Below, piece after piece: positions 36,783-46,127 of a DNA stretch of 64,000 nt; within the stretch, counting starts at the first letter, position 1, and each line of letters starts with the position of its first letter. The stretch is taken from the NCBI RefSeq assembly GCF_018860665.1, contig NZ_JAHKPK010000002.1, positions 51,774-115,773 of the forward strand. Reading direction: 5' to 3'. This stretch comes from Pacificibacter marinus. Lineage in GTDB: Bacteria > Pseudomonadota > Alphaproteobacteria > Rhodobacterales > Rhodobacteraceae. The notes beneath the pieces are model-generated. The model ran no database searches. It was not told the origin of the DNA and worked only from the letters and a program-made list of their open reading frames with translations. A program made the translations under genes and the position numbers.

Positions 36783-37053
36783 ATCAATGCTCCGAATTGC
36801 TTTGCGTCCATAGACCATAAAGCGCGGGCAGGGCGCAAGCTGAAGGGGCAAAACGGCGCCATGAGATTCGCCTCAATTCAGCTGTCGTATGGGGTAATAT
36901 CCCACTCGTGTTTCAAAATCGGGATTTATTTTCATTTTGAGGTGAGGATTCGAATATAGATTTCACGTCTGCACCATTCAGAGCATAATGACGAAGAACA
37001 TCCCAAAATCGCGATGCTAAGCTTGAGCCCAAGCGAACATGGAGGGAATGAAC

Positions 37054-38172
37054 ATGCGCATCGGTTGTCCTAAAGAAATCAAAAATCACGAATACCGCGT
37101 CGGCTTGACGCCTGAAAGCGCGGCAGAGCTTGTGGCACATGGCCACGAGGTTGTGGTCGAGCATGGCGCAGGTCTTGGTATAGGCGCTGAAGATGCAGAT
37201 TACACTGCAGCCGGTGCCACTTTGGCTGCGGTCGAAGATGTGTTCGCCACGGCGGATATCATCGTCAAAGTAAAAGAACCCCAAGCGGTTGAACGCGCGC
37301 GCCTGCGCAAAGGTCAAACGCTATACACTTATCTACACCTCGCGCCAGACGCACCGCAAACGGTCGATTTGATGGCCTCTGGGGCGACCTGTATCGCTTA
37401 TGAAACGGTGACCTCGCCCTTTGGCGGTCTGCCTTTGCTTAAGCCGATGAGCCAAGTCGCTGGCCGTATGGCGGCACAGGCTGGCGCGCATACGCTTGAG
37501 AAGGCCCAAGGGGGGCGCGGTGTTTTGCTCGGCGGCGTCCCAGGTGTGGCCCCTGCAAAAGTGATCGTCATTGGCGGCGGCGTTGTCGGACGCAATGCTG
37601 CCGCGATGGCTGTCGGTATGGGGGCGGATGTCGCCATTCTGGATCGCTCAAATGAGGCGCTGGAAAGCATCGATGCGCAATTCGGTGGTGCGGTCAAAAC
37701 GCTGTATTCCAACAAATCCGCTTTGGCGACTGCTATTGCGACTGCGGATCTGGTGATTGGCGCTGTGCTGATCCCCGGCGCCGCTGCCCCTAAACTTGTC
37801 ACCCGTGAGATGTTGAAAACGATGCAACAGGGTGCTGTTTTGGTGGATGTCGCTATCGATCAAGGGGGGTGTTTCGAGACCTCGAAGGCGACGACACATG
37901 CCGATCCTATCTATGTCGAGGAAGGCATTGTGCACTATTGTGTGGCCAATATGCCGGGCGCTGTGGCGCGCACCTCTACATATGCGCTGAACAACGCGAC
38001 CTTGCCGCATCTTTTGAAACTGGCGGATATGGGCGTGAAAGAAGCTTTGTTGGCCGATCCACATTTGCTGGACGGCCTCAACGTGGCGCATGGGAAAGTG
38101 ACCTGTGAACCAGTGGCGCAAGCTCAAGGGCTTGACTATCTGCCCGCTCAAGAGGCGGTTTTGGCGCTGTAA
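37054..38172 (+). CDS. ald: alanine dehydrogenase
   Basis: 372 residues from [24 protein letters not shown] at 37041-37047 favours this ATG over two upstream ones. NAD-dependent reversible conversion of alanine to pyruvate and ammonia. The N-terminal block [14 protein letters not shown], the Rossmann loop [14 protein letters not shown] and [19 protein letters not shown] [13 protein letters not shown] are typical. In taurine degraders Ald regenerates pyruvate for Tpa, releasing ammonia; tpa lies only 6 kb downstream, so the two may cooperate, though they are not in one operon. Confidence 0.96.
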   Translation: MRIGCPKEIKNHEYRVGLTPESAAELVAHGHEVVVEHGAGLGIGAEDADYTAAGATLAAVEDVFATADIIVKVKEPQAVERARLRKGQTLYTYLHLAPDAPQTVDLMASGATCIAYETVTSPFGGLPLLKPMSQVAGRMAAQAGAHTLEKAQGGRGVLLGGVPGVAPAKVIVIGGGVVGRNAAAMAVGMGADVAILDRSNEALESIDAQFGGAVKTLYSNKSALATAIATADLVIGAVLIPGAAAPKLVTREMLKTMQQGAVLVDVAIDQGGCFETSKATTHADPIYVEEGIVHYCVANMPGAVARTSTYALNNATLPHLLKLADMGVKEALLADPHLLDGLNVAHGKVTCEPVAQAQGLDYLPAQEAVLAL

Positions 38173-38194
38173 TCTTTCGCATTATTTTTGTTTT

Positions 38195-38223
38195 AAAGGC
38201 CCTGCATTTGCGGGGCCTTTTTT
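38195..38223 (+). terminator. rho-independent terminator of ald
   Basis: AAAGGCCCTGC and GCGGGGCCTTT form an eleven-base stem (one T-G) around ATTT and end in six T. Confidence 0.93.
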
Positions 38224-38517
38224 GGGTTTCGGGTCTTTATACCTTTGCACAGGGGTGGGGGCACCACGGCAGGCACATCGAGTTTTTCTGCATTGCAGCG
38301 AGCGAAGAGGAGGCATGTTTTTCGCACATAGGTTAAGGACTTATGTATGCATTTGGCGCATGGCGGGGTTCTCGCATTGTGGATTGTTGCATCGCAGCAT
38401 TTGCTCCATATTCAACTCAAGCAAACGGGCAAACGCCCAACAAGAGACATAGAAATTTAGGCCAAACATAGCGCCTTCACACAAACGACATCCGAACCGA
38501 AAGATAGGAACATTAAA
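38224..38517. other. upstream region of the DUF1127 gene, no gene seen
   Basis: Together with the preceding terminator this leaves ~345 bases between ald and the DUF1127 gene. No frame has a ribosome site. A small GGGC-AAAC-GCCC hairpin occurs around 38430. It probably contains the promoter and a long leader of the DUF1127 mRNA. Confidence 0.4.
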
Positions 38518-38742
38518 ATGGCATACGCAACTTCAAACGCACAGATCGCTCAATCCTCTTTGACAGAGCGCTTCACAACCGTCATTTCAAACATCTTCAA
38601 GCAGTTCGCCCTTTCCGTGGCTGAAAGCCGTTACATGTCTGAACTGTCCAACATGAGCAATCGTGAACTGGCAGACATCGGCATCAAACGCTCCGACATT
38701 CCAAAGGTTGCGCGCGAAGCAGCACGCGGCACGAACGCCTGA
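38518..38742 (+). CDS. DUF1127-domain small protein
   Basis: 74 residues. The C-terminal ~40 (SRYMSELSNMSNRELADIGIKRSDIPKVARE) are the arginine-containing DUF1127 helix pair. The first 35 are an amphipathic leader helix. Such proteins are abundant stress-induced, RNA-related factors in alphaproteobacteria (for example CcaF1 in Rhodobacter, involved in RNA turnover); that role is known for relatives only. Monocistronic with its own terminator. Confidence 0.9.
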   Translation: MAYATSNAQIAQSSLTERFTTVISNIFKQFALSVAESRYMSELSNMSNRELADIGIKRSDIPKVAREAARGTNA

Positions 38743-38773
38743 ACATCTAAGTAAAACGCACTGCATGACTTGA

Positions 38774-38803
38774 CCCCCGTTGCCATAAGGCTGCGGGGGT
38801 TTT
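38774..38803 (+). terminator. rho-independent terminator of the DUF1127 gene
   Basis: CCCCCG-TT-GCC and GGC-TG-CGGGGG form an interrupted stem around ATAA followed by four T. In related bacteria 3' ends of DUF1127 mRNAs are processed to small RNAs, so this hairpin could also end an sRNA. Confidence 0.85.
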
Positions 38804-39000
38804 GCCTGTCTTTTCTGCGATGATGTTCGATAATGGGGTATGATAGGCACAGTCCTTTGCATTTTTGATCAATATGAAATGCGCCAGCGCGCAGCAAAAT
38901 CATAGATCTTGGCCCCTAGAGGCCTTTGCGCGCCCTACGTCCTCAGGTAGATTTCTTTAAATCCTATATCACGCGTGATATTTTTATTTGGAGATTCAGC

Positions 39001-39831
39001 ATGGAAACCGTTTCAACCCATCTTTCCTTTGGCGGGACGCAGGGCGTTTATACCCACCAGTCCAGCGCCACAGGCACGCAGATGACCTTTTCGATTTTTG
39101 TGCCGCCTCAAGCCGCGTCACAAAAATGTCCCGTTCTTTGGTATCTGTCCGGCCTGACCTGTTCGCATGCAAATGTGATGGACAAAGGCGAATACCGCCG
39201 TAAAGCAGCAGAACTTGGTTTGATCATTGTCTGCCCCGATACCTCGCCACGCGGCGGTGATGTGGCCAATGCAGAGAGTTGGCAAATGGGGCAAGGGGCA
39301 GGCTTTTATGTTGACGCGACAGAAGCCCCCTGGGCTGCGCACTTTCAGATGTATTCTTATGTCACAAAAGAATTGCCCGCCTTGATCGCAGAACATTTCC
39401 CTGCGGATATGTCCCGCCAAGGGATCACCGGTCATTCCATGGGCGGGCACGGCGCGCTGACCGTCGCGTTGAAAAATCCTGATAGGTTTAAATCCTGTTC
39501 TGCCTTTGCGCCGATCACCAATCCGTCGACAGCAGATTGGTCCAAAGGCGCGCTTGCTGCCTATCTTGGATCAGATGAGACCAAATGGGCCGCCTATGAT
39601 ACTGTTAGACTCATCAAATCAGGCGCGCATGTCCCTGAAATCTTGGTCGATCAAGGTGTGGCGGATACTTTCTTTGAGGGATGCAACCCATATGCCTTGC
39701 AGGATGCTTGCGTTGGTACTGACATTGCACTGACGCTGCGCCTCCAAGACGGTTACGATCACTCTTATTTCTTTATCTCGACCTTTATGGATGATCATTT
39801 GGCGTGGCATGCAGAACGCCTACAGGCGTGA
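39001..39831 (+). CDS. fghA: S-formylglutathione hydrolase
   Basis: 276 residues from METVSTHLSFGGTQGVY with GGAG eight bases upstream. Esterase-D type serine hydrolase that releases formate from S-formylglutathione, the last step of glutathione-dependent formaldehyde oxidation. The nucleophile is in GHSMGGHGALT; LSGLTCSHANVMDKG and GYDHSYFFI provide the oxyanion region and catalytic His. The partner dehydrogenase (flhA/adhC) is not adjacent. It connects to the one-carbon theme of the 50-58 kb block. Confidence 0.93.
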   Translation: METVSTHLSFGGTQGVYTHQSSATGTQMTFSIFVPPQAASQKCPVLWYLSGLTCSHANVMDKGEYRRKAAELGLIIVCPDTSPRGGDVANAESWQMGQGAGFYVDATEAPWAAHFQMYSYVTKELPALIAEHFPADMSRQGITGHSMGGHGALTVALKNPDRFKSCSAFAPITNPSTADWSKGALAAYLGSDETKWAAYDTVRLIKSGAHVPEILVDQGVADTFFEGCNPYALQDACVGTDIALTLRLQDGYDHSYFFISTFMDDHLAWHAERLQA

Positions 39832-39947
39832 GACTGAGTTGATACGGCTCGCGCGGGTGGCAAATCATTGATCCCGCGCAGCTGGTCTGGTGCAAAGGCC
39901 AATTCCCCTCTATGTAGAAGCCCAAGCGAATATTCTGGGGGGATCTC

Positions 39948-41174
39948 ATGCGCAAAGTCACACTGCCCGAACGGCCAAATTGGCGCGACCAAGCGGCTGA
40001 ATTGGGTTTTACCTTTGCAGATATGCATGGCGAGCCCTATTGGGACGAGACCACAGCCTATGAATTCTCGTTGCGACAAATTGAGGATGACATCGAAGAC
40101 CCCTCGACCGAATTGCACACAATGTGTCGCGATGCAGTGGCTGAAATTGTCAAAAGCGAAGAATTGCTTGAAAAATTGGGGATTCCTGCCGCGTATTTCG
40201 ATTTGGTGAGAGACAGCTGGGGGCGCGGTGATCCTGAGCTTTATGGTCGGTTTGATTTGGCCTATGATGGCACCGGACCCGCTAAGCTGTTGGAATACAA
40301 CGCCGATACCCCGACCTCTTTGTTTGAATCCGCCTCTTATCAATGGACTTGGCTGGAAGACCAGATCAAGCTTGGCGTGCTTGGCAAAGACGATGATCAA
40401 TTCAACGGCATTCATGAGGCCTTAGTCGCCCGATTTAAGGCCTTGTTCGACACTGCGATGGATGTGCATTTCACCGCAATGAGCGGCAATCCCGAAGACT
40501 ACGGCACTGTTGAAATGCTGGGTTGGGCCGCCCGCGAGGCAGGGCTTGGTGCGCATTACTTTGATCTGGAAAAGCTGGGTCTGAGCAAAGAAGGACAGTT
40601 TCTGGACGACGAAGCCCGCGTCATCGGTGCGCTGTTCAAACTCTACCCTTGGGAAGACATGCTGCGCGATGACTATGCCCAGCATATCGAAGGTGCCAAC
40701 TGTTTGATGATCGAACCTGCGTGGAAGTCTGTCGTGTCCAACAAGGGGCTGCTGCCTGTGTTGTGGAGTATGTTTGAGGGCCACAAAAACCTATTGCCCG
40801 CCTTTTTCGAAGATGATGTCATTGGCGGACTAAACGGCACAGGCGCAGTGGCAGCCCATGTGGCGGATGCCTTTGATCGCGCGTCTGACGTATTGCGGGC
40901 GGGTCACGTGCGCAAACCGATCTTTTCACGCGAAGGTGCATCGGTTTCCATCATCGAGCATGGGGCCACAACTGATACGGCCCCTAATGATGATTACAGC
41001 GCTTTTCCGCAAATCGTGCAGGCCTATCACGCCTTGCCTGAGTTCGATGGGTATCACCCTGTCATCGGATCTTGGATCGTTGGCACCCAATGTGTCGGCA
41101 TGAGTGTCCGCGAAGATCGCTCGCGCATCACCCAAGACCTGTCCCGTTTCAAACCCCATTTTATTCGCGATTGA
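39948..41174 (+). CDS. glutathionylspermidine synthase-family ATP-grasp protein (YgiC/YjfC type)
   Basis: 408 residues from MRKVTLPERPNWRDQAAELG. Matches the C-terminal synthetase domain of Gss without the amidase domain. Conserved blocks are FDLAYDGTGPAKLLEYNADTPTSLFE, NCLMIEPAWKSVVSNKGLLPVLW, and KPIFSREGASVSI, the ATP-grasp core with nucleotide and metal residues. Family members of this length (YgiC, YjfC) lack proven glutathionylspermidine activity and probably ligate an amine to a peptide-like substrate. The DUF1190 gene follows after 17 bases. Confidence 0.87.
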   Translation: MRKVTLPERPNWRDQAAELGFTFADMHGEPYWDETTAYEFSLRQIEDDIEDPSTELHTMCRDAVAEIVKSEELLEKLGIPAAYFDLVRDSWGRGDPELYGRFDLAYDGTGPAKLLEYNADTPTSLFESASYQWTWLEDQIKLGVLGKDDDQFNGIHEALVARFKALFDTAMDVHFTAMSGNPEDYGTVEMLGWAAREAGLGAHYFDLEKLGLSKEGQFLDDEARVIGALFKLYPWEDMLRDDYAQHIEGANCLMIEPAWKSVVSNKGLLPVLWSMFEGHKNLLPAFFEDDVIGGLNGTGAVAAHVADAFDRASDVLRAGHVRKPIFSREGASVSIIEHGATTDTAPNDDYSAFPQIVQAYHALPEFDGYHPVIGSWIVGTQCVGMSVREDRSRITQDLSRFKPHFIRD

Positions 41175-41191
41175 TCTCAAAGGATATCTCT

Positions 41192-41773
41192 ATGTCAAAA
41201 CGTTCTAAAACCGTCGCTTTGAGCATTCTCGGTGCAGCCTCTTTTGCATTGGCTGGCTGTCAAGAAGAACAAATCGATGCGCAGGCCTATCCTGATCTTG
41301 CGACCTGTAAGGCCGAAGTCGGGCAGGGCGGCTTGGCCTCTACCGAGGCTTGTGATGTGGCCTTTGCTGAGGCCCAAGCACTGCATGTTGAAGCCGCACC
41401 ACGCTACGACAGTGTCGAGGTTTGCGAAAGCCAGCACGGCGAAGGCGCTTGTGGCACAGAGGCGGCTCAGGTCGGCAATGGCGGTTCAAGCGGTATTTTC
41501 ATGCCACTGCTGACGGGTTATTTGATCGGCAATATGCTAAGCAATCGTGCTGGAATGGCAGGCTCGCAGCCTTTGTACAAAAAGGCAGGCGGCGGTTACA
41601 CCAACGCTTCTGGCAACGCGAGCTATTCAGGAAACAAAGGCAAGGGGAGTTTGAGCAGTTCTCAGTTTGCCAAGCCCGCAGCGACCGCAGGTAAGGCGCC
41701 GATGACCAAGGCCAGCGTTGCCTCGCGCGGTGGATTCGGCAAATCCGCAAGCACGCGCAGCTATGGCGGCTAA
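41192..41773 (+). CDS. DUF1190 (YgiB-like) lipoprotein
   Basis: 193 residues from MSKRSKTVALSILGAAS. A lipoprotein signal ends at LAGC. The mature part has YPDLATCKAEVG, ACDVAFAEAQALHVEAAPRYDSVEVCESQHG with conserved Cys pairs, a Gly-rich hydrophobic stretch (FMPLLTGYLIGNMLSN) and a Ser/Gly/Lys-rich tail, the DUF1190 pattern. In E. coli ygiB precedes ygiC; here the order is reversed but the pair is kept, suggesting the enzyme and lipoprotein work together. Function unknown. Confidence 0.85.
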   Translation: MSKRSKTVALSILGAASFALAGCQEEQIDAQAYPDLATCKAEVGQGGLASTEACDVAFAEAQALHVEAAPRYDSVEVCESQHGEGACGTEAAQVGNGGSSGIFMPLLTGYLIGNMLSNRAGMAGSQPLYKKAGGGYTNASGNASYSGNKGKGSLSSSQFAKPAATAGKAPMTKASVASRGGFGKSASTRSYGG

Positions 41774-41811
41774 ATCGCTGCATTTGTTTGATATGACTGC
41801 ATTCATTAAAA

Positions 41812-41842
41812 AAAAACCACTCCTGATCTTGGAGTGGTTTTT
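41812..41842. terminator. bidirectional terminator
   Basis: AAAAACCACTCC and GGAGTGGTTTTT form a perfect twelve-base stem around a seven-base loop. A and T tracts on both sides serve the DUF1190 gene on the plus strand and the TauE/SafE gene on the minus strand. Confidence 0.93.
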
Positions 41843-41915
41843 GCTTTATAACAATTGGTTATTCCGACATGTTAATGTTTTGAGTGAGGTGGTGTATCTC
41901 ACGTTCTATCTATAA

Positions 41916-42656
41916 TTACATGTAAGCCGCAATCCCGCGCGCGCCCGCAAGAATGGCCGCGATAGCCATAACGCCAATGGCAACATTACGGTACTGCGTG
42001 CTGTTCAGGCGCTTAAATGTGGCGGTGCCAAGCCAAGTGCCAAGTGCCATCGAGGGGATCGACAGGGCGGTTATGATCAGCGTGGATTGTGTCAATGCGC
42101 CTTTGAAATACAGGCCCGGTGTCGTCAAGATGCACACCACAAAGAAGAACAACAACAAGGATGCGCGCGTTTGTTTTGGGGGCAGGCTCGTGCCCAAGAA
42201 ATACGCGACCGCGGGTGGTCCAGGCATGGCCGCCAACCCTGTAAATGCCCCCGCGATACCGCCGGCAACAACCGCTAGCGGACCGTTGGGTTCTGCTGTG
42301 CTGGGTTTGTAGCGCATCAAAATGATCAAGCCAGCCAAAACAACAACTGCAATCATGATCCGCGCGGCATCGGCGCTCAAAGCCGTTAGGGCCAAAACGC
42401 CAATAGGGATGCCAACAATAGCGCCGATGCATAGACGCAAAAGCGAGGGTCTGTGAACCTCTCCATATAGGGTAAAGCTGTCGCGCACGCCGACGACGAC
42501 TTGCAGCAAAATCGATAGTGTCACCGCCTCAAGCGGCGATAAGACCAAAGAGACGATTGGCACGGCAGCCAAGGCAAATCCAAACCCAGCGAGGCCGCGC
42601 AAGAAGGCGGAAAACAGAACCGCGACAAGAACAAGGATGGTGGTGCTAAGGATCAT
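41916..42656 (-). CDS. TauE/SafE-family sulfite/organosulfonate exporter
   Basis: 246 residues, about seven to eight membrane segments. FLRGLAGFGFALAAVPIVSLVLSP and FTGLAAMPGPPAVAYFLGT are the two inverted-repeat signatures of the TauE/SafE (former DUF81) family. Family members export sulfite or sulfoacetate formed during sulfonate catabolism. It lies directly downstream of tauR (90-base gap, same strand), which supports a role in exporting sulfite from taurine breakdown; the substrate itself is not readable. Confidence 0.85.
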   Translation of the reverse strand: MILSTTILVLVAVLFSAFLRGLAGFGFALAAVPIVSLVLSPLEAVTLSILLQVVVGVRDSFTLYGEVHRPSLLRLCIGAIVGIPIGVLALTALSADAARIMIAVVVLAGLIILMRYKPSTAEPNGPLAVVAGGIAGAFTGLAAMPGPPAVAYFLGTSLPPKQTRASLLLFFFVVCILTTPGLYFKGALTQSTLIITALSIPSMALGTWLGTATFKRLNSTQYRNVAIGVMAIAAILAGARGIAAYM

Positions 42657-42746
42657 AATCTGGGCTTTCTCGAATCAAGATGTCTATAGGGATATCCAGC
42701 CCCTAGACAGCATTGCCAGACGGCGATTGGTCCACACCTTGGGTTT

Positions 42747-44210
42747 TTATGGGGCCACAGTGGGGGCAGCCTGTGCCAGACGTGCCGCGACTTCACCAAG
42801 AACACGCATCCCCGGCACGATGGCGTCGGTTTCGATCAGCGATAAACCAAGACGCAAGAAACGACCCGCGTCCTCAGAGCGCACAAAGGGATCACCGCTT
42901 TCAAACAGCACGCCAGCTTTCATTGCCTCGCGCATCAAATCACGGCCATCGACACCTTCGGGACATTCCAGCCAAACACTTGCCCCGCCTTGGCAGGGGT
43001 CAGGCACTTTAAAGCCAGGCATCAACGTATCGATGTGTTCCATGACGCGATACCAGCGTTCGGCATGCACTTTGCGCAGTTTACGCACCAGAGCGAGATA
43101 ATGCCCCTCGGCTAAAAATATAGCGGCTGCGCGCTGGTTGTTCAGTGGCACGGAGCGATGCATCAAGCGGCGCAGCCAGCGTGCTTCTTGCACGACTTCG
43201 GGTGGGGCCACCATAAAGCCAAGTCGCACACCGGGGGCCAAGACTTTGGACAAGGTGCCAAGATACAAAACGCGCCCGTCTTTGTCGCGCGCTTTCAAAG
43301 CTGTGTCGCGGGCAAAAGACACTTCGCCTTCATAATCGTCTTCGACAATTAAAAAATCTTCTTGGGCCGCAAGATTTAAAATCTGGTCACGGCGCGCGTC
43401 TGTCATCAAAGTCATGGTCGGGCATTGCGCCCCAGGCGTCAACAGGGCCACATCCAACCCCAAACCGGGCGCTATGCGTGCCCCTTGGGCGTCGATTGGC
43501 AAAGGCACCGATTGTCCACCGTAAAGTTCATAAATAAAGCGGGAATCTGGATATCCAGGGTCTTCGCAACCGACCCGCGCACCGGGGCCGGACAACATGC
43601 GCGCCAATAAGTAAAAGCCTTCTTGGGCGCCCAGCGTGATTAAAATCTCTTCGGGGCGGGCATAGATGCCGCGATCGGGTAAAATCCGCGTGCGGATTTG
43701 TTCGATCAGCATCGGGTCATCATCAACAGCGCGATCTGCAGCCCACCAGTCAATGGATGCGCGCCCTAAAGTGTCGCGTGATGCTGCGCGCCATGCATTC
43801 ACCGGAAACAGGCGAGGGTCGACTTGGCCGTAAATGAAGGGATATGAATAATCTTTCCAATTCAGTGGCTTGCGAATATGATTGAATCTTGAAGGATGCA
43901 CACGCATACGCGCATTCCAATCCAAAGTTGATGGCTTGGCGGTGTTTTCGTCTTGCTCGGCACCCCGTGCTGACACAAAGCATCCCCGTCGTGCTTGGCT
44001 TTCCAGATATCCACGCGCGATCAGTTCATCATAGACAGCGGTTGCCGTGTTGCGCGCGATACCGAGCTGTTCGGCCAAGGCGCGCGAGGATGGTATTTTT
44101 TGCCCAACAACCATCTGCCCATCATGAATCGCATCGATAAAGGCGCGGCGCAGCTGACGTTGCAGCGGTTCAGCGCTGTTGCGATCAATAGAAAAAGGTA
44201 GTTTTTGCAT
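42747..44210 (-). CDS. tauR: MocR/GntR-type regulator, probable TauR
   Basis: 487 residues. An N-terminal GntR winged helix (EPLQRQLRRAFIDAIHDGQM, KIPSSRALAEQLGIARNTATAVYDEL) is joined to a fold-type I aminotransferase domain with the PLP lysine in YLGTLSKVLAPGVRLGF. In Rhodobacter capsulatus TauR of this type activates taurine genes from repeated CTGGAC sites. Matching motifs are present in the 273-base gap shared with tpa. It probably also controls the downstream exporter gene through read-through, and itself by autoregulation. Confidence 0.87.
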   Translation of the reverse strand: MQKLPFSIDRNSAEPLQRQLRRAFIDAIHDGQMVVGQKIPSSRALAEQLGIARNTATAVYDELIARGYLESQARRGCFVSARGAEQDENTAKPSTLDWNARMRVHPSRFNHIRKPLNWKDYSYPFIYGQVDPRLFPVNAWRAASRDTLGRASIDWWAADRAVDDDPMLIEQIRTRILPDRGIYARPEEILITLGAQEGFYLLARMLSGPGARVGCEDPGYPDSRFIYELYGGQSVPLPIDAQGARIAPGLGLDVALLTPGAQCPTMTLMTDARRDQILNLAAQEDFLIVEDDYEGEVSFARDTALKARDKDGRVLYLGTLSKVLAPGVRLGFMVAPPEVVQEARWLRRLMHRSVPLNNQRAAAIFLAEGHYLALVRKLRKVHAERWYRVMEHIDTLMPGFKVPDPCQGGASVWLECPEGVDGRDLMREAMKAGVLFESGDPFVRSEDAGRFLRLGLSLIETDAIVPGMRVLGEVAARLAQAAPTVAP

Positions 44211-44271
44211 CCGTGACTTTCTGTTGCGATGAGTTGCGCGTGGTGTTCTGGCACCTCTTTTTTGACTAATT

Positions 44272-44281
44272 ATAGGTCCAG
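44272..44281 (-). promoter_or_regulatory. TauR-type box, tauR-proximal
   Basis: ATAGGTCCAG is the exact reverse complement of the box at 44384 and lies 61 bases before the tauR start. It faces tauR, consistent with autoregulation. Confidence 0.55.
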
Positions 44282-44383
44282 TTTAAAGTGGTGAATGGGT
44301 CAAACAGAGCTGGTGCCCAAAATATACCATGAACTTTCGGCCTGACGCCTGAAAAACAATCAATTTAGGGATGGGATTTTGAT

Positions 44384-44416
44384 CTGGACCTATCTGCACA
44401 TCTAGTCTGGCTCTAT
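44384..44416 (+). promoter_or_regulatory. TauR-type direct repeat upstream of tpa
   Basis: CTGGACCTAT (44384-44393) and CTGGCTCTAT (44407-44416) are direct repeats 23 bases apart, about two helical turns, ending 67 bases before the tpa start. Spacing and sequence fit the direct-repeat operator reported for R. capsulatus TauR. Confidence 0.65.
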
Positions 44417-44483
44417 CGGATGCGATGGTTTCAGCGATGATTTGCAAAAGAATACATCCTTAACGCTTAGGTAAAACCGTCTC

Positions 44484-45866
44484 ATGGAAATGACTAAAAT
44501 CAACGATATTCGCGCAACTGTAGACTCGGATCGTGCGCATGTGTGGCATCACCTGTTTCAACACGCCGCATTGGACCAAAAGGATCCGCGTATTTTTGTT
44601 GAAGGTCGCGGTATGAAATTGTGGGACCAAAACGGTCGCGAGTTTCTTGACAGCGTGTCGGGCGGACTGTGGACTGTGAATGTTGGCTATGGCCGCGAAA
44701 GCATGGCCGATGCGATCCGTGACCAAGTTCTCAAAATGAACTTCTTCGGCGGCAACATGGGCACAGTACCTGCCGCACAATTTGCCGAACGGATCACAGC
44801 CAAAACACCGGGTTTGGACCGGGTGTTCTTTTTGAACTCAGGGTCCGAGGCCAATGAAAAAGCGTTCAAAATGGTCCGCCAAATTGCGCATCAGCATCAC
44901 GGCGGCAAGAAATGGAAAATCTTGTACCGCGAGCGCGATTACCACGGCAGCACTATGGGAGCGATGGCGGCGACCGGTCAAGGTCAACGGACTGACAGCT
45001 ACGGTCCATTCCCTGATGGTTTCATTCCTGTGCCGCATTGCCTTGAGTACCGCGCGCAATGGGACGTAGAAAATTATGGTATACGCGCAGCCGATGCTGT
45101 TGAAGAGGTCATTTTGCGTGAAGGTCCTGACACCATTGGCGCGATCTGCCTTGAGCCAATGACAGCAGGCGGCGGCGTCATCACACCGCCAGCAAGCTAC
45201 TGGGAGCGCTTGCAGGACATCTGTAAAAAATACGACATTTTGATCCATATTGACGAAGTTGTCTGCGGTATGGGGCGTACGGGTGAATGGTTTGGCTATC
45301 AAAACTACGGTATCAAACCTGATATCATCACCACCGCAAAGGGCGTGGCATCCGGCTATGCTGCGATCTCGTGTTTGATCACGACAGAAGAGGTGTTCCA
45401 AAAATTCCGCACCAATCCCAAAGACCCAATGAACATGTTCCGCGACATCTCAACTTTTGGCGGCTGTACTGCAGGACCGGCGGCAGCGCTGGAAAATATG
45501 CGCATTATCGAAGACGAAAACCTGTTGGATAACAGCAAAAAAATGGGTGCTTATTTGATGGATAAGCTGCATGAGATCAAAGATCGTCACTCAATCGTTG
45601 GCGATGTGCGCGGCCAAGGTCTGTTTTGTGGTCTTGAACTGGTCGCGGATCGTGACACACGCGAACCATTGGCAGAGGCTTTGGTTGATAAAGTGGTCGC
45701 AGGCTGTGACGCGGAAAGTGTCTTGATCGGTAAAACAGCGCGCGCCATTGAAGGCTTTAACAATACGCTTTGCCTCGCCCCATCTTTAATCGTTAACGCA
45801 GATCAAATCGATCAAATCACACAGACACTCGACAGTGCTTTGAGTGCAATTCCGACGTCGGCATGA
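44484..45866 (+). CDS. tpa: taurine:pyruvate aminotransferase
   Basis: 460 residues. PLP class III aminotransferase converting taurine and pyruvate to sulfoacetaldehyde and alanine. The PLP lysine is in ITTAKGVASGYAAIS; other blocks are LNSGSEANEKAFKM, YRERDYHGSTMG, LEPMTAGGGVITPP and HIDEVVCGMGRTG. The family alone could also be a beta-alanine or general omega-aminotransferase; the TauR gene with its boxes upstream and tauABC downstream support Tpa. The xsc gene that normally uses its product is not in the window. Confidence 0.85.
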   Translation: MEMTKINDIRATVDSDRAHVWHHLFQHAALDQKDPRIFVEGRGMKLWDQNGREFLDSVSGGLWTVNVGYGRESMADAIRDQVLKMNFFGGNMGTVPAAQFAERITAKTPGLDRVFFLNSGSEANEKAFKMVRQIAHQHHGGKKWKILYRERDYHGSTMGAMAATGQGQRTDSYGPFPDGFIPVPHCLEYRAQWDVENYGIRAADAVEEVILREGPDTIGAICLEPMTAGGGVITPPASYWERLQDICKKYDILIHIDEVVCGMGRTGEWFGYQNYGIKPDIITTAKGVASGYAAISCLITTEEVFQKFRTNPKDPMNMFRDISTFGGCTAGPAAALENMRIIEDENLLDNSKKMGAYLMDKLHEIKDRHSIVGDVRGQGLFCGLELVADRDTREPLAEALVDKVVAGCDAESVLIGKTARAIEGFNNTLCLAPSLIVNADQIDQITQTLDSALSAIPTSA

Positions 45867-46127
45867 GTCAAAATGACGGCTCCGTAATTGGGGCCGTCAC
45901 TTCGGTTTCGTCCAGATTTCTAGAGCAGGCTGTGAATTTCTGTCTAAGTAACGTTTTGTCGTGAATTTGAATTTCTGGTCGATGCGCAAAGAATAGGCAT
46001 TCATGATGATGAGGCAAATGAACCTGCGTATCCTTATGAAATAAAAGAAAAACACTACCAGAATCGGAAAAACCGATCACAATCTAAGGCATCACTATGT
46101 GCCAAGAAAAACAACATGGAGCTATCA

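Larger units (their letters stand above)
44211..44483. other. divergent tauR/tpa control region
   Basis: 273 bases without a gene between two divergent starts. It contains the CTGGACC-type boxes described separately. Otherwise it is AT-rich, and I cannot assign -35/-10 elements with confidence. Confidence 0.6.
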
